Source: Amycolatopsis sp. FBCC-B4732 (GTDB taxonomy: Bacteria > Actinomycetota > Actinomycetes > Mycobacteriales > Pseudonocardiaceae). Taken from it: DNA of 64,000 nucleotides. The translations under genes were made by a program, and so were the position numbers. The stretch lies in the NCBI RefSeq assembly GCF_023008405.1, contig NZ_CP095376.1, forward strand, positions 5,994,501-6,058,500, read 5' to 3'. Positions within the stretch are counted from its first letter, which is position 1, and every line of letters starts with the position of its first letter. Positions 51,370 through 61,100 of the stretch are shown here, piece by piece. The notes under the pieces are model-generated. The model worked only from the letters and a program-made list of their open reading frames with translations, did not search any database and was not told the origin of the DNA.

Positions 51370-53301
51370 TCAGAGAGACGGCTTCGGCAGCGGACCGCCG
51401 GTGAACACCGTCGCCGCGCTCGCGCTGCGCGCGACCGCGGCCGTGACACCCGAACCGAAGGCGTAGGTGACGCCGTCGCTGTCCCGGTAGGTCACCACCA
51501 CGCCGCCGGCCGAAAGCCCGGTGAGCGTCGGGTCCGTGGCGGACTGGTAGGCCGCCCCGGTCCGGGAGTCGACCAGCTTCTGCCAGGCCTGGTAGCCGGT
51601 GCTGCCGGGCGCGTTCTGCTGGGTCACGTAGACGTAGCCGTCGGTGGCGCGGACGGCCACGTGGACCACGCCGCCCGTGTCGACGGCGGCGGCCGGGGAG
51701 CCCTGCGCGGTGACGCCGGCCAGCGGCTGCCACGTGCCGGTGAAGCCGGCCGCCTGCTCACGCTGGTTGACGACCACGCCGTCCGGCTGGACGGCGAAGG
51801 CTTCGAGGTTCTTGTCCGGGTTCGCCGTCGCGGCGAGCTTGCCGGTCCAGCCGGTCCCGGGCACGGCGCTCCAGGCGCCGAGCGTGCCGTCGAGGTACGT
51901 CGCCTTGGTGTAGGTACCGCTCGTGGTCCGGGCGACGACGTCGATCCCGTCGCTCTGGGCGACCGCGGTCAGGTCCGCGGTCAGGCCCGACGACGGCAGG
52001 ACCTTCCACGGCAGGAACTGCTTGCTGGCGGCGTCCTGCTGGCGGACCAGCAGGCGGCCCGCGCCGTCCACGGCGAACGCCGTGCCGGTGCCCGACCGCT
52101 GGACGAGGACCGCGGCGCCGGGCGTCCAGCCGCCGAAGCCGCTCGCGGCGGGCCAGGTCGTGGTGGCTGCGGCCTGGGTGCTGCTGCGGGTTTCGCTGTC
52201 CTGCCCCAGAGCCGTCACCAGCAGGCTGTCGTCGGCGGCCCGGAGCGCGCTCGGGGTGCCGGTGTACTGCTGGTAGCCGGGCACCACCGAGAAGTCGACG
52301 ACGGTGATGTCCGTCGAGCGCTGGCGCCCGTGGATGAGCCGGCCGAAGCCGTCGACGTAGAAGTGCTGGAGCTTGCCGCCGGTGCCTTCGACGACCGCGC
52401 TCGGGGCGTCGGCGACGACCGGGACCACGGGACGCGTCGGCAGGCCGGGGTCGACCAGCTTGCAGTCGTCGGTCGTGACGCTCAGCTGGTAGTTCGTGCC
52501 GATCGTGCCGACCACCTTCCAGCCCAGCCAGTTGCCGGCGCCGAGGTAGCGGTACCACTTGATCTGCCCGGTGTTCTTGTCCAGCGCGTAGAGCACGTCA
52601 CCGCCGGCCGAGGCGATCTGGGCGTAGTTCTGCCAGCCGCCGCTGCCGACCAGCCGGGCGTACTCGAGCCACCGCTGGCTGACCGGGTCGTACTGGAACC
52701 GGTAGAGGTCGCCGCCGGGGGTGCGGGCGTAGAACACGCCGGCGCCCGCGCCGACGATCATGTCGTACTTGGTCGTGGTCCAGCCGGTGTCGATCAGCCG
52801 GTCGGTCCAGGTCTTAGTCGTCTCGTCGTAGCGGAGCCAGGCGAGGATGTTGTCGTGGGACCAGTAGAAGTCGCCGGTCGCGTCGACGGTGATCCGGTTG
52901 CGCTGGGCCGGCAGGGTGACGCCGTTCCAGCCGGTCGCGATGATCTGGCCGGCGCCGCCGTTCTCCCAGCCGGTGGCCAGCCGCCGCTGGCGCAGGACGC
53001 TGCCGTTGTCGGAGATGAGGTACATCCGGCCGTCGGGACCGGCGAGCGTCTTGCCCGCCCACGTGTTGCCGATCGTCGCGCGTCCCGTCCAGGAGACGGC
53101 GCCGGTCTCGGGTTCGTTGTGGCGGTCGAGGTCGAGGTGGGTGTCCGGGAGGGTGTAGAAGACGCCGGCGCTGGCGCGGCAGGTGATGGTGTCGGCCGCG
53201 GCGGCCACGTTCGCACCGGTCACGCTCACCGCACCGGTGAGGGCGACGGTGAAAGCGCAGCCGAGGACGGCGGATCTCCGGGCGAAGGGTCTCTGGCGCA
53301 T
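51370..53301 (-). CDS. Secreted tachylectin-like beta-propeller protein
   Basis: 643 residues with a signal peptide (SAVLGCAFTVALTGAVSVTGANVAAA). The region of about 40-290 is a tachylectin-like five-bladed propeller (VFYTLPDTHLDLDRHNEPE, GRMYLISDNGSVLRQRR, DFYWSHDNILAWLRYDETT), the fold binding N-acetyl sugars. The rest (about 300-640) is another repeat array of short Trp-rich blades, reading like a second propeller. It is in one orientation with the RHS toxin, 101 bases upstream of it; probably a secreted partner for target binding or a loading factor, which is inferred. The ATG is 16-30 bases downstream of a LacI-like operator. Confidence 0.85.
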   Translation of the reverse strand: MRQRPFARRSAVLGCAFTVALTGAVSVTGANVAAAADTITCRASAGVFYTLPDTHLDLDRHNEPETGAVSWTGRATIGNTWAGKTLAGPDGRMYLISDNGSVLRQRRLATGWENGGAGQIIATGWNGVTLPAQRNRITVDATGDFYWSHDNILAWLRYDETTKTWTDRLIDTGWTTTKYDMIVGAGAGVFYARTPGGDLYRFQYDPVSQRWLEYARLVGSGGWQNYAQIASAGGDVLYALDKNTGQIKWYRYLGAGNWLGWKVVGTIGTNYQLSVTTDDCKLVDPGLPTRPVVPVVADAPSAVVEGTGGKLQHFYVDGFGRLIHGRQRSTDITVVDFSVVPGYQQYTGTPSALRAADDSLLVTALGQDSETRSSTQAAATTTWPAASGFGGWTPGAAVLVQRSGTGTAFAVDGAGRLLVRQQDAASKQFLPWKVLPSSGLTADLTAVAQSDGIDVVARTTSGTYTKATYLDGTLGAWSAVPGTGWTGKLAATANPDKNLEAFAVQPDGVVVNQREQAAGFTGTWQPLAGVTAQGSPAAAVDTGGVVHVAVRATDGYVYVTQQNAPGSTGYQAWQKLVDSRTGAAYQSATDPTLTGLSAGGVVVTYRDSDGVTYAFGSGVTAAVARSASAATVFTGGPLPKPSL

Positions 53302-53564
53302 GGACTACCCCTTGTCGTGAAAGCGTTTTCGAGCAGCGCGGAACAAGCCCGGCGGCGTGCCGGGCAGCGGTCGGCGATCGGTGCGGGGCCCGGATTCGGG
53401 CAGACTTCCCCCAGGTGCGCGGCACCTCCCATGCCGCGCGGCGACGAGCTCGCCCTCCCGCGAGCCATTCGATCTCCCCATCCGATCTTCTTGCGGCGGC
53501 GTTACCCGTTCCCGGGCGATTGGTCCGTTCGGCCCACTACCGAAGTCGGGAACCACTCGAAACG
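53302..53564 (-). promoter_or_regulatory. Promoter region of tachylectin-RHS genes with LacI-type operator
   Basis: The gap between the lectin gene and the MFS terminator carries TGAAAGCGTTTTCGA at 53318-53332 (near-palindrome, GAAAnCGnTTTC core), a form typical of LacI-family operators, 17 to 31 bases upstream of the lectin start. The rest of the gap shows no gene. If functional, it would link the toxin locus to sugar status; no lacI gene is present here. Confidence 0.4.
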
Positions 53565-53609
53565 AAACGGGCCGGGCACCACCCGCGAAGGGTGGCACCC
53601 GGCCCGTTT
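53565..53609. terminator. Terminator of MFS gene
   Basis: Arms 53565-53584 and 53590-53609 pair over 20 positions with two mismatches around a 5-base loop. T-rich tracts flank it on both strands (gttttcttt on the plus strand, gtttcgtttc on the minus strand), so it can act in both directions. It is 13 bases after the MFS stop. Confidence 0.85.
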
Positions 53610-53621
53610 TCTTTGCGCTGT

Positions 53622-55391
53622 CTAGCGTTTGCTCGTCGGCGACACCAGTTCGCTCGGCCCGCCACCGGCCTCACCGGCGACCGCCGCCAGCTCCTCGCCC
53701 ACCGATTCGCGGTCCTTCGGGCGCGCGTCCTTCGTCAGGAGCGAGGCCACCGCGCCGATCAGGCAGACCACGATCGCGAAGCCGAACGCCACCGCCAGGC
53801 CCGACTGGAACGGGCCCGAGATCAGGTTCGGGAAGAAGCTCCGGCCGGTCAGGAAGGACGCCTGGTCCGGCGGGAGCGTCGCCAGCTGGCCGCCGAGGAG
53901 CTGCTGGATCGGGTTGTAGCCCAGGAACGCCGCGAACAGCACCGCCACCGCCGGGAGGTTCGCCACCTGGGACGCCGCCGCGTCGGGGACGCCGTGGGCC
54001 ACCAGGCCGTCGTGCATCGTGGCCGGGAGGCTGCTCGACAGGCCCGAGATGATCAGGCTGAAGAAGAAGCCGATCGACAGGACCATCGCCGCGTTCTGGA
54101 AGGTCGTCATCATGCCCGCGCCGGAGCCGCGCGCGTCGGCCGGGAGGCTGTTCATCACCTCGGCGCGGTTGGGCGAGGAGAACATGCCCATGCCGATGCC
54201 GTTGATCAGCAGGATCGCCGCGAACGCCCAGTAGTCGAAGTTCACCGGGAGCAGGATCAGCAGCAGGAACGTGACCGCCGTGATGAACAGGCCGCTCGAG
54301 GCGAGGAGGCGGCTGCCGATCCGGTCGGCGAGGATGCCCGACGTCGGCGCGGCCAGCAGGAAGCCGACCGTCATCGGGAGCATGTAGATGCCGGCCCAGA
54401 GCGGGGTCTGCTCGAACGTGTAGCCGTGCTGCGGCAGCCAGATGCCCTGCAGCCAGATGATCAGGATGAACTGCAGGCCACCGCGGCCGAGCGACGCGGT
54501 CAGGTTCGCGATGTTGCCCCACGTGAACGAGCGGATCCTGAACAGCGAAAGCCGGAACAGCGGGTTGTCCACCTTGGTTTCGATGACCACGAACGCCACC
54601 AGTACCGCGAGCCCGCCGATCAGGCAGGTCAGCACGAACGGGCTGCCCCAGCCGGTCGGCGACGAGCCGTAGGGCTGGATGCCGTAGGTGATGCCGATCA
54701 GGACCGCGATCAGGCCGACCGCGAAGGTGATGTTGCCCCACCAGTCCATCCGCGCGTGCTTGCGGACGCCGGTGTCGTGCAGCTTGAGGTACGCCCAGAT
54801 CGTGCCGATGACGCCGAACGGCACCGAGACGAGGAAGATCAGGTTCCAGTCGACCGGCGCGAGCACCCCGCCGACGACCAGGCCGAGGAACGACCCGGCG
54901 ATGGCCGCGACGCCGTTCATGCCGAGCGCGAGGCCGCGCTGGTTGGCCGGGAAGGCGTCGGTGAGGATCGCCGAGGAGTTCGCCATCAGGAAGGCGCCGC
55001 CGACGCCCTGCACGATCCGCCACCCGATCAGCCACAACGCGGCCGCGTCACCGCCGAACCACGTGATGGCCAGCATGATGGAAGAAACGGTGAAGACGGC
55101 GAAGCCGAGGTTGTACATCCTCGCGCGGCCGTACATGTCGCCGAGCCTGCCGAAGCTCACCACCAGCACCGCGGTGACCACGAGGAAGCCCATGATCATC
55201 CACAGCAGGTAGCTGGTGTTGGCCGGTTCCAGGGGGTTGATCCCGATGCCCTTGAAGATGTCGGGCAGCGCGATCAGCACGATCGAGGAGTTGATCGTGG
55301 CGATCAGCATGCCCAGCGTCGTGTTGGACAGCGCGATCCACTTGTACCGCGGCCCCAGTTCCGCGATCGAATACGTCCGGCGTTCCGCCAC
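53622..55391 (-). CDS. DHA2-family multidrug MFS transporter
   Basis: 589 residues with 14 predicted membrane helices. The early motif NTTLGMLIATINSSIVLIALPDIF and motif A-like LGDMYGRARMYNLGF are typical of EmrB/QacA drug:H+ antiporters; motif C-like SSAILTDAFPANQRGLALGMNGVAAIAGSFLG follows. Likely exports a hydrophobic drug or endogenous metabolite. GTG 55391 gives MAERRTYSIAELGPRYK. Palindromes upstream suggest a MarR/TetR repressor whose gene is not adjacent. The gene ends in a two-way terminator. Confidence 0.93.
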   Translation of the reverse strand: MAERRTYSIAELGPRYKWIALSNTTLGMLIATINSSIVLIALPDIFKGIGINPLEPANTSYLLWMIMGFLVVTAVLVVSFGRLGDMYGRARMYNLGFAVFTVSSIMLAITWFGGDAAALWLIGWRIVQGVGGAFLMANSSAILTDAFPANQRGLALGMNGVAAIAGSFLGLVVGGVLAPVDWNLIFLVSVPFGVIGTIWAYLKLHDTGVRKHARMDWWGNITFAVGLIAVLIGITYGIQPYGSSPTGWGSPFVLTCLIGGLAVLVAFVVIETKVDNPLFRLSLFRIRSFTWGNIANLTASLGRGGLQFILIIWLQGIWLPQHGYTFEQTPLWAGIYMLPMTVGFLLAAPTSGILADRIGSRLLASSGLFITAVTFLLLILLPVNFDYWAFAAILLINGIGMGMFSSPNRAEVMNSLPADARGSGAGMMTTFQNAAMVLSIGFFFSLIISGLSSSLPATMHDGLVAHGVPDAAASQVANLPAVAVLFAAFLGYNPIQQLLGGQLATLPPDQASFLTGRSFFPNLISGPFQSGLAVAFGFAIVVCLIGAVASLLTKDARPKDRESVGEELAAVAGEAGGGPSELVSPTSKR

Positions 55392-55418
55392 TGTGCAACC
55401 CTTCTGCTCGCCAGTCCC

Positions 55419-55444
55419 TTAGCTAGGCTAAGCAAGTTGCTTGC
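55419..55444 (-). promoter_or_regulatory. Two adjoining palindromes upstream of MFS gene
   Basis: TTAGC-TAG-GCTAA (55419-55431) is immediately followed by GCAAG-TTG-CTTGC (55432-55444), 28-53 bases upstream of the MFS start. Tandem short palindromes over a drug-exporter promoter fit MarR- or TetR-type repression. The first partly resembles an iron box but lacks its outer arms. Confidence 0.45.
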
Positions 55445-55521
55445 GTATGGCAACCAAGTACGCGAAACGCATGGGAGAGCATGATCACAGTCGCTTGACT
55501 GTCCTTTGTGGATCCTTTACC

Positions 55522-55643
55522 GAACGAGTCGTTCACCTCGCCCGACGCATGAACCGAAGGCAAGACCGGGCCACTCGCCCTGATCCCGGATCCCGGACGG
55601 GCCGCCCGGGCCGATCCGGCTGCCCCGTTCACCTCGCCCGACG
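55522..55643. repeat. Direct repeats with GAACGAGTCGTTCA core
   Basis: GAACGAGTCGTTCA (55522-55535) reads into a sequence that is repeated at CGTTCACCTCGCCCGACG, 55530-55547 and 55626-55643. The same core is found in the 37-base palindrome at 35.2 kb. The 355-base gap between the MFS and MocR genes otherwise holds no convincing gene: open frames there have no family or start signals. Confidence 0.55.
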
Positions 55644-55746
55644 TCAGGGCGCCGGCAAAGTCAGGGCCGACTGTCGCGTCACGGGTTCGTGGTGGTCGGC
55701 GGTCACCGAGCAGAGGCGGCGGTGGACCGAGCGCGACTTCGCCGGG

Positions 55747-57195
55747 TCAGCGCGGCACCAGGCGCCCCAGCACCGCGACGCCCTCCTCGATCTCCGACGC
55801 CGTCCGGGCCGCGTAGCCCAGCACCAGGCCCGGGCGGCCCGGCCGCTGGCGGTGCCAGGACAGCGGCTGGACCTTCACCCCCTCCGCCAGCGCGGCCGCC
55901 GCCACCGCGACGTCGTCGGCCTCGCCGTCGAACGTGATAGTCAGGTGCAGACCGGCCGCCGCGCCGTGGACCCGCGCGGCCGGCATCGACGTCGCCAAGG
56001 CCCGGATCATCGCGTCCCGGCGACGCCGGTGGCGGGCCCGCACCACGCGCAGCTGCCGCTCCAGCTCGCCCGTCTCCATCAGCCGGGCCAGCACCAGCTG
56101 GGCCAGCACCGCGTTGCCCAGGTCCGCGAAACGCTTCGCCGCCACCAGGTCGTCGCGGAACCGGGGCGGCGCCAGCAGCCAGCCCACCCGCAGCGCGGGC
56201 GCCAGCAGCTTCGACACGCTCCCCGTGTAGCAGACCTCCGGCAGCATCGACCGCACCGCGGGCACCGGCGCGCGGTCGTAACGGTGCTCGGCGTCGTAGT
56301 CGTCCTCCACCACGATCCCGCCGCCGGCCACCCAGCGCATCAGCTCGCGGCGGCGCTCGCCGCCCAGCACCACGCCCATCGGGAACTGGTGGGCGGGCGT
56401 CAGCAGCACCGCCGGCGCGCGCAGATCGGCCACGCGGACGCCGTCGTCGTCCACCGGGACCGGCGGGGTCGCCAGGCCGCAGTGGTGCAGGTGCTGGCGC
56501 GCGCCCAGCGAGCCCGGGTCCTCGACCGCGATCTCCGAGATCCCGTGCTGCCGCAGCACCTCCCCCAGCAGCGTCAGCGCCTGCGCGACCCCGGCCACCA
56601 CGATGATTTCGCCCGGGTCGACGCGGATGCCCCGGTTGCGCGCCAGCCAGTGCGACACCGCCCGCCGCATCGACGGCGCGCCGCGCGGGTCGCCGTAGCC
56701 GAAGTGGGACGGCTCCAGCTCGTCCAGCACCGCCCGCTCGGCACGCAGCCACGCCGCGCGCGGGAACGCCGTCAGGTCCGGAACGCCGGGCGTCAGGTCG
56801 AGCCGGGCCGGGATCGCGCGGATCGCGTCGAAGACCTCGACGCCGGGCAGCGGCGTGATCACCTTCGACGGCACCCGGGCGGGCGCGGGGTCCGGCGGCA
56901 GCACCGGCGCGGCGACCACGACCGTGCCCGCACGGCCGCGCCCGGCGGCGTGCCCGTCGTCGATGAGCCGCTGGTAGGCCTCGGTGACGACGCCGCGCGA
57001 CACCCGCAGCTCGGCCGCCAGCACCCGGGACGCGGGCAGCCGGCCGCCGACCGGGAGCCTGCCGTCGGCGATCGCGGCGCGCAGCCGGGCCGCCAGCCAG
57101 TCCGCGAGGCCGCCCGGCGGGGCCTCGCGCACGTCGAGCTGGAGGAAATCCGATCCTATGGACCCCTCCGAAGGAGCTGCTTTGGCTCTGTCCAC
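55747..57195 (-). CDS. MocR-type regulator (GntR HTH + aminotransferase domain)
   Basis: 482 residues. N-terminal winged helix (about 20-90: LADWLAARLRAAIADGRLPVGGRLPASRVLAAELRVSRGVVTEAYQRL) joined to a fold-type I PLP domain (about 120-480) whose Schiff-base Lys is in YTGSVSKLLAPALRVGW. MocR proteins use the bound PLP or an amino compound to regulate a gene next to them; PdxR is the best known. GTG 57195 follows GACAAT (57207-57202) by 6 bases. The divergent methyltransferase starts 28 bases away, so promoters overlap. Confidence 0.92.
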   Translation of the reverse strand: MDRAKAAPSEGSIGSDFLQLDVREAPPGGLADWLAARLRAAIADGRLPVGGRLPASRVLAAELRVSRGVVTEAYQRLIDDGHAAGRGRAGTVVVAAPVLPPDPAPARVPSKVITPLPGVEVFDAIRAIPARLDLTPGVPDLTAFPRAAWLRAERAVLDELEPSHFGYGDPRGAPSMRRAVSHWLARNRGIRVDPGEIIVVAGVAQALTLLGEVLRQHGISEIAVEDPGSLGARQHLHHCGLATPPVPVDDDGVRVADLRAPAVLLTPAHQFPMGVVLGGERRRELMRWVAGGGIVVEDDYDAEHRYDRAPVPAVRSMLPEVCYTGSVSKLLAPALRVGWLLAPPRFRDDLVAAKRFADLGNAVLAQLVLARLMETGELERQLRVVRARHRRRRDAMIRALATSMPAARVHGAAAGLHLTITFDGEADDVAVAAAALAEGVKVQPLSWHRQRPGRPGLVLGYAARTASEIEEGVAVLGRLVPR

Positions 57196-57223
57196 CGGAC
57201 CATTGTCGCAGCACGCTGGGCTC

Positions 57224-58000
57224 ATGGACACCACTTACGTGCACGGGTACGCCGCTCCCGAAGCCCGCCGCCTCGGCGACCAGGCCGACACCCTCGCCGC
57301 CCTCCTGCACGACGGCACGGCGTTCCCCGCCGGCAGCCGCGTGCTCGAGGTCGGCTGCGGCGTCGGCGCCCAGACCGTCCACCTCGCGGCCCGCAGCCCG
57401 GACGCGCACCTGACCGCGATCGACGTCTCCGCAGCGTCGCTGCGGCAGGCCGCCGCCCGGGTCCCCGGCGTCGACTTCCGCCAGGCCGACCTGTTCGCCC
57501 TCGACGGCGAGTACGACCACCTCTTCGTCTGCTTCGTGCTGGAACACCTGCCGGAGCCGGAGAAGGCCCTCGCCCACCTGAAGACCCTGCTGCGGCCCGG
57601 CGGCACGCTCACCGTGATCGAGGGCGACCACGGCTCGGCGTTCTTCCACCCGCGCAGCGAGCCCGCCCAGGCCGCGATCGACTGCCTCGTCCGCCTCCAG
57701 GCCGACGCCGGCGGTGACGCGCTGATCGGGCGGCGGCTGTACCCGCTGCTCGCCGGCGCCGGCTTCGACGACGTCGTGGTCGAGCCGCGGACCGTCTACG
57801 TCGACGCGTCCCGGCCCGGGCTGGTCACCGGGTTCACCCGCGACACGTTCACCGCGATGGTCGAAGGCGTCGGCGAAACCGCCGTCGCCCGGGGTCTGGC
57901 GACCACCGAGAGCTGGGCTCGCGGGGTCGCGGACCTGCGGCGGACCGAAACCGGGACCTTCCACTACACGTTCTTCAAGGCCACCGCGAGGACGTCGTGA
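57224..58000 (+). CDS. SAM-dependent class I methyltransferase
   Basis: 258 residues. SAM motif I VLEVGCGVGAQTVHLA, motif II LTAIDVSAASLRQA, motif III FRQADLFAL and post-motif FVLEHLPEPEKALAHLKTLLRPGGTLTVIEGDHG. Residues from about 135 form a helical substrate cap. Substrate is not readable; divergence from MocR hints at an amine or PLP-related metabolite. ATG 57224 has CACGCT 6 bases upstream; an upstream open frame runs through the MocR start and is discounted. Confidence 0.9.
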   Translation: MDTTYVHGYAAPEARRLGDQADTLAALLHDGTAFPAGSRVLEVGCGVGAQTVHLAARSPDAHLTAIDVSAASLRQAAARVPGVDFRQADLFALDGEYDHLFVCFVLEHLPEPEKALAHLKTLLRPGGTLTVIEGDHGSAFFHPRSEPAQAAIDCLVRLQADAGGDALIGRRLYPLLAGAGFDDVVVEPRTVYVDASRPGLVTGFTRDTFTAMVEGVGETAVARGLATTESWARGVADLRRTETGTFHYTFFKATARTS

Positions 58001-58161
58001 TCACCCGCCGGCTCGCGGGTAGCACCAATTTCGTCGACCGCGACCGCGAACGGCTGGAAAACGACCTCGCCGCGCTCGACCGCCGTCACCCGACGGTGCG
58101 GTCCAAGGCGGCGAGGTGGTGGCGGACGCGGATCGCGCCCGGCACGCACTCCCCCGCGTAG
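57997..58161 (+). CDS. Truncated small ORF overlapping methyltransferase stop
   Basis: A 54-codon frame starts with GTG overlapping the methyltransferase stop (GTGA) and encodes a charged helix (DRDRERLENDLAALDRR). Its last third overlaps the SARP gene end on the other strand. It may be a gene remnant cut off by the SARP gene. No family recognised. Confidence 0.25.
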   Translation: MITRRLAGSTNFVDRDRERLENDLAALDRRHPTVRSKAARWWRTRIAPGTHSPA

Positions 58162-61100
58162 CAGGCCAGCGCGCGTTCCCAGTGCTCGCGCGCGGCCACC
58201 GCGTCGCCGAGTCCACAGTGGACTTCACCGAGACCGCAGTGGGCACGGCCCTGTTCGGGACCGCACCCGGTCTTCTTGGCCGCGGCGAGCGCGGCGCGGT
58301 GGTGGTCGAGGGCGTCCGACGCCGCTCCCCGCGCCGCCGCCACCGCGCCCAGGCTGTTGAGCACGCGGGATTCGACGCCCCGGTCACCGCATTCCCGGGC
58401 CAGGCCCAGCGCTTCTTCCAGGTGCCGGGCCGCTTCCTCAGGCCGCCCCTGCGCCAGCCGGACGTCGCCGAGGTGCTTCAGGGCGACCCCGCGGTTGGTC
58501 GGGCTGCCCGTCTCGCGCGCGATTTCCATCGCCCGCTCGAGGTGCTGCGCGGCTTCGTCGTACCGGCCGCGCGCGTGCTCGATGTCACCGAGGATGCCGA
58601 GCGCGTACCCCTCGCTCACCCGCACGCCCATGGCCCGGAAGTGCTCGAGCCCTTCCGCCAGCGAGCGCGCGGCTTCGTCGTGGTCGCCTTGCGCCGACAA
58701 CGCGTCACCGAGGTTCACCAGCGCGTAGCCCTCGCTGGTGCGGTCGGCGGTTTCGCGCGCGAGCGCCAGGGCTTCCCGGTGGTACCCGGCCGCTTCCGCG
58801 TACCGGCCGATGCCGCGGCACGAGCAGCCGAGCACGATCAGGACCAGGCCTTCGCTGGTGCGGTCGCCCGTCTTCCTGGCCACCGCCAGCGCTTCCGTCG
58901 AGTAGGTGATCGCTTCGGCGAACCGGCCGAGCGCGCGGCAGACCAGGCCGAGCGTGTTGAGGACGTGGATTTCGGTGCGCCGGTCGCCGGTTTCGCGGAC
59001 GAGGACGAGCGCCTCTTCCAGGTACCGCCGCGCTTCCCGCGACCGGCCGACGCGCCAGTGGCCGAGCGCGATCAGGGTCAGCGGTTCGGCTTCGGCGGCG
59101 CGGTCGCCGGCGTCGTGCGCCAGCGCGGACGCGTGCGTGTGCAGCACCAGCGCTTCTTCGTGGTAGCCGCCGACGTCGAGGTGGTGCCAGAGGATCCCGG
59201 ACAGCAGGCGCAGGTGGTCGGCCCAGCCGTGCCGGGTGGCGTGCGCGGCGACGGCGAGCAGGTTGCGCCGCTCGGCTTCCAGCCACGCTTGCGCCTCGAT
59301 CACCTTGACGTCGGGGTCGGGCACGACCGGCCGCAGGTGCCGTTCCTGCGGCAGGACGACGTCCATGGCCTGGGCGGCGGAACGGACGTAGCAGTCGAAC
59401 AGCCGCTCCTGGGCCGCGTGGCTCTCGTCCGGCTCGGCGGCCGCGAGCTCGGCGGCGTAGACGCGCAGCAGGTCGTGCAGCTGGACGCGGTCGTCGCCGG
59501 TGTGCTGCACGAGGTGGGCGCGCACCAGCACGCCGGTCAGCCGCTCGGCCTCGGGGAGCGGGACGTCGGCGAGCGCGGCGATGGTGACCGGCGTCAGGTC
59601 GCGGCCCGGGTGCAGACCGCAGAGCCGGAAGACGCGCGCGGCGTCGGAGGGCAGGTGCCGGTAGGACCACGAGAACACCGCGCGGACGGCGGTCAGCGGG
59701 TCGCCGCCGCCGTCGAGCAGGTCGAGCCGCCGCCGTTCGTCGGCCAGCTCCGCCGCCAGCGCGGCGAGCCGCTCCCCTTCCCGGCCGAGGGCCAGCTCGG
59801 CGACCAGCCGCAGGGCCAGCGGCAGCCGGGCCGAGTACCCGATCAGCGCCGCGGTGGCCTCGGGTTCTTCGTCGACGCGCGGGCCGAGCAGCGCCCGCAG
59901 GAGGTCACGGGCTTCGGTGTCGGTGAGCAGGTCGACGAGCACCCGGCGGGCGCCGTGCCGGGCGACCAGCCCGGGCAGCGCGTCCCGGCTGGTCACCAGC
60001 ACCAGGCACGTCGGCGAGCCGGGCAGCAGCGGGCGGACCTGCGCCACCGAGCCCGCGTTGTCCAGCACCAGCAGCATCCGGCGGCCGGCGAGCGCGGTGC
60101 GGAACTTCGCCGCGCGCTCGTCCGGCTCGGTCGGGATGTCGGTGCCGGGGACGCCGAGCGCGCGCAGGAAGCCGGACAGCGCGTCGCCCGGCTCCACCGG
60201 CCGGACCGTGCCGTAGCCGTGCAGGTCGAGGTAGAGCTGCCCGTCGGGGAACTCGCCGGGCGAGCGCTGCGCCCAGTGCACGGCGAGCGCGGTCTTGCCC
60301 ACCCCGCCGGTGCCGGAGAGGACGGCGATGCGCGCGCCGGTGTCGCCGTCTTCGCGGCGCAGCAGCGAGTCCAGCTCGGCCAGCTGGGTGACGCGGCCGC
60401 GGAAGCCGGGGACGTCGGCGGGCAGCTGCGCCGGGACGCGGGCCGGGGGCTCGGGGCCGGCGAAGTCCTGCCGCAGGACCTGGCGGTGGACGGCGCGCAG
60501 CTCCGGGCCGGGCTCGATGCCCAGCTCCTCGGCGAGCCGCCGGCGTATCTCCTCGAAGACGTCCAGCGCGGCGGCCTGCCGCCCGGACTCGGCGAGCACC
60601 AGCACCAGCCGGGCGTGCGCGGACTCGTTGAGCGGCTCCTCCGCGGTCAGCACCCGCAGCTGCACCGCCGCGTCCTCGGGGGCCGCGACCCCGGCGTAGG
60701 CCATCACGGCCTTGGCGCGCCGCATCGCGAGCGCGAGGCGGGCGGGGTGCTGGCGCAGGCGCTCGACGTCGGCGAGGGCCGGCCCGCGCCAGAGTTCGAG
60801 GGCCTCGCCGGGGGCGTCGCGCGCCAGGAGGGCATCGAACTCCAGCAGGTCGAGCTCGCTTTCGCCGGCGGAGAGCCGGTAGCCGCCCTTGTCGGTGGCG
60901 ATGAGGTCGGCGGGCCGCAGCGCCCGCCGCAGCCGGGCGACGTAGGTGTGGAGCAGGTCCAGGCACGACGGCGGCGGCTCGTCCCAGACGACGTCGACGA
61001 GGTCCTCGCGCCGGACGGTCCGGTTCGGCTGCAGGGCGAGCAGCGCGAGGATCAGCCGCTGCTTCTCCGCGCCGATCTCGACCGGCTCGTCACCCCGCGA

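Noticed and set aside
55419..55431. IdeR/DmdR iron box
   Set aside because: Only the central GGCTAA region matches; the outer arms differ.
55423..55632. A 69-codon minus-strand frame between MFS and MocR
   Set aside because: It is formed by the repeat sequence, with no Shine-Dalgarno or family, so it is probably not a gene.
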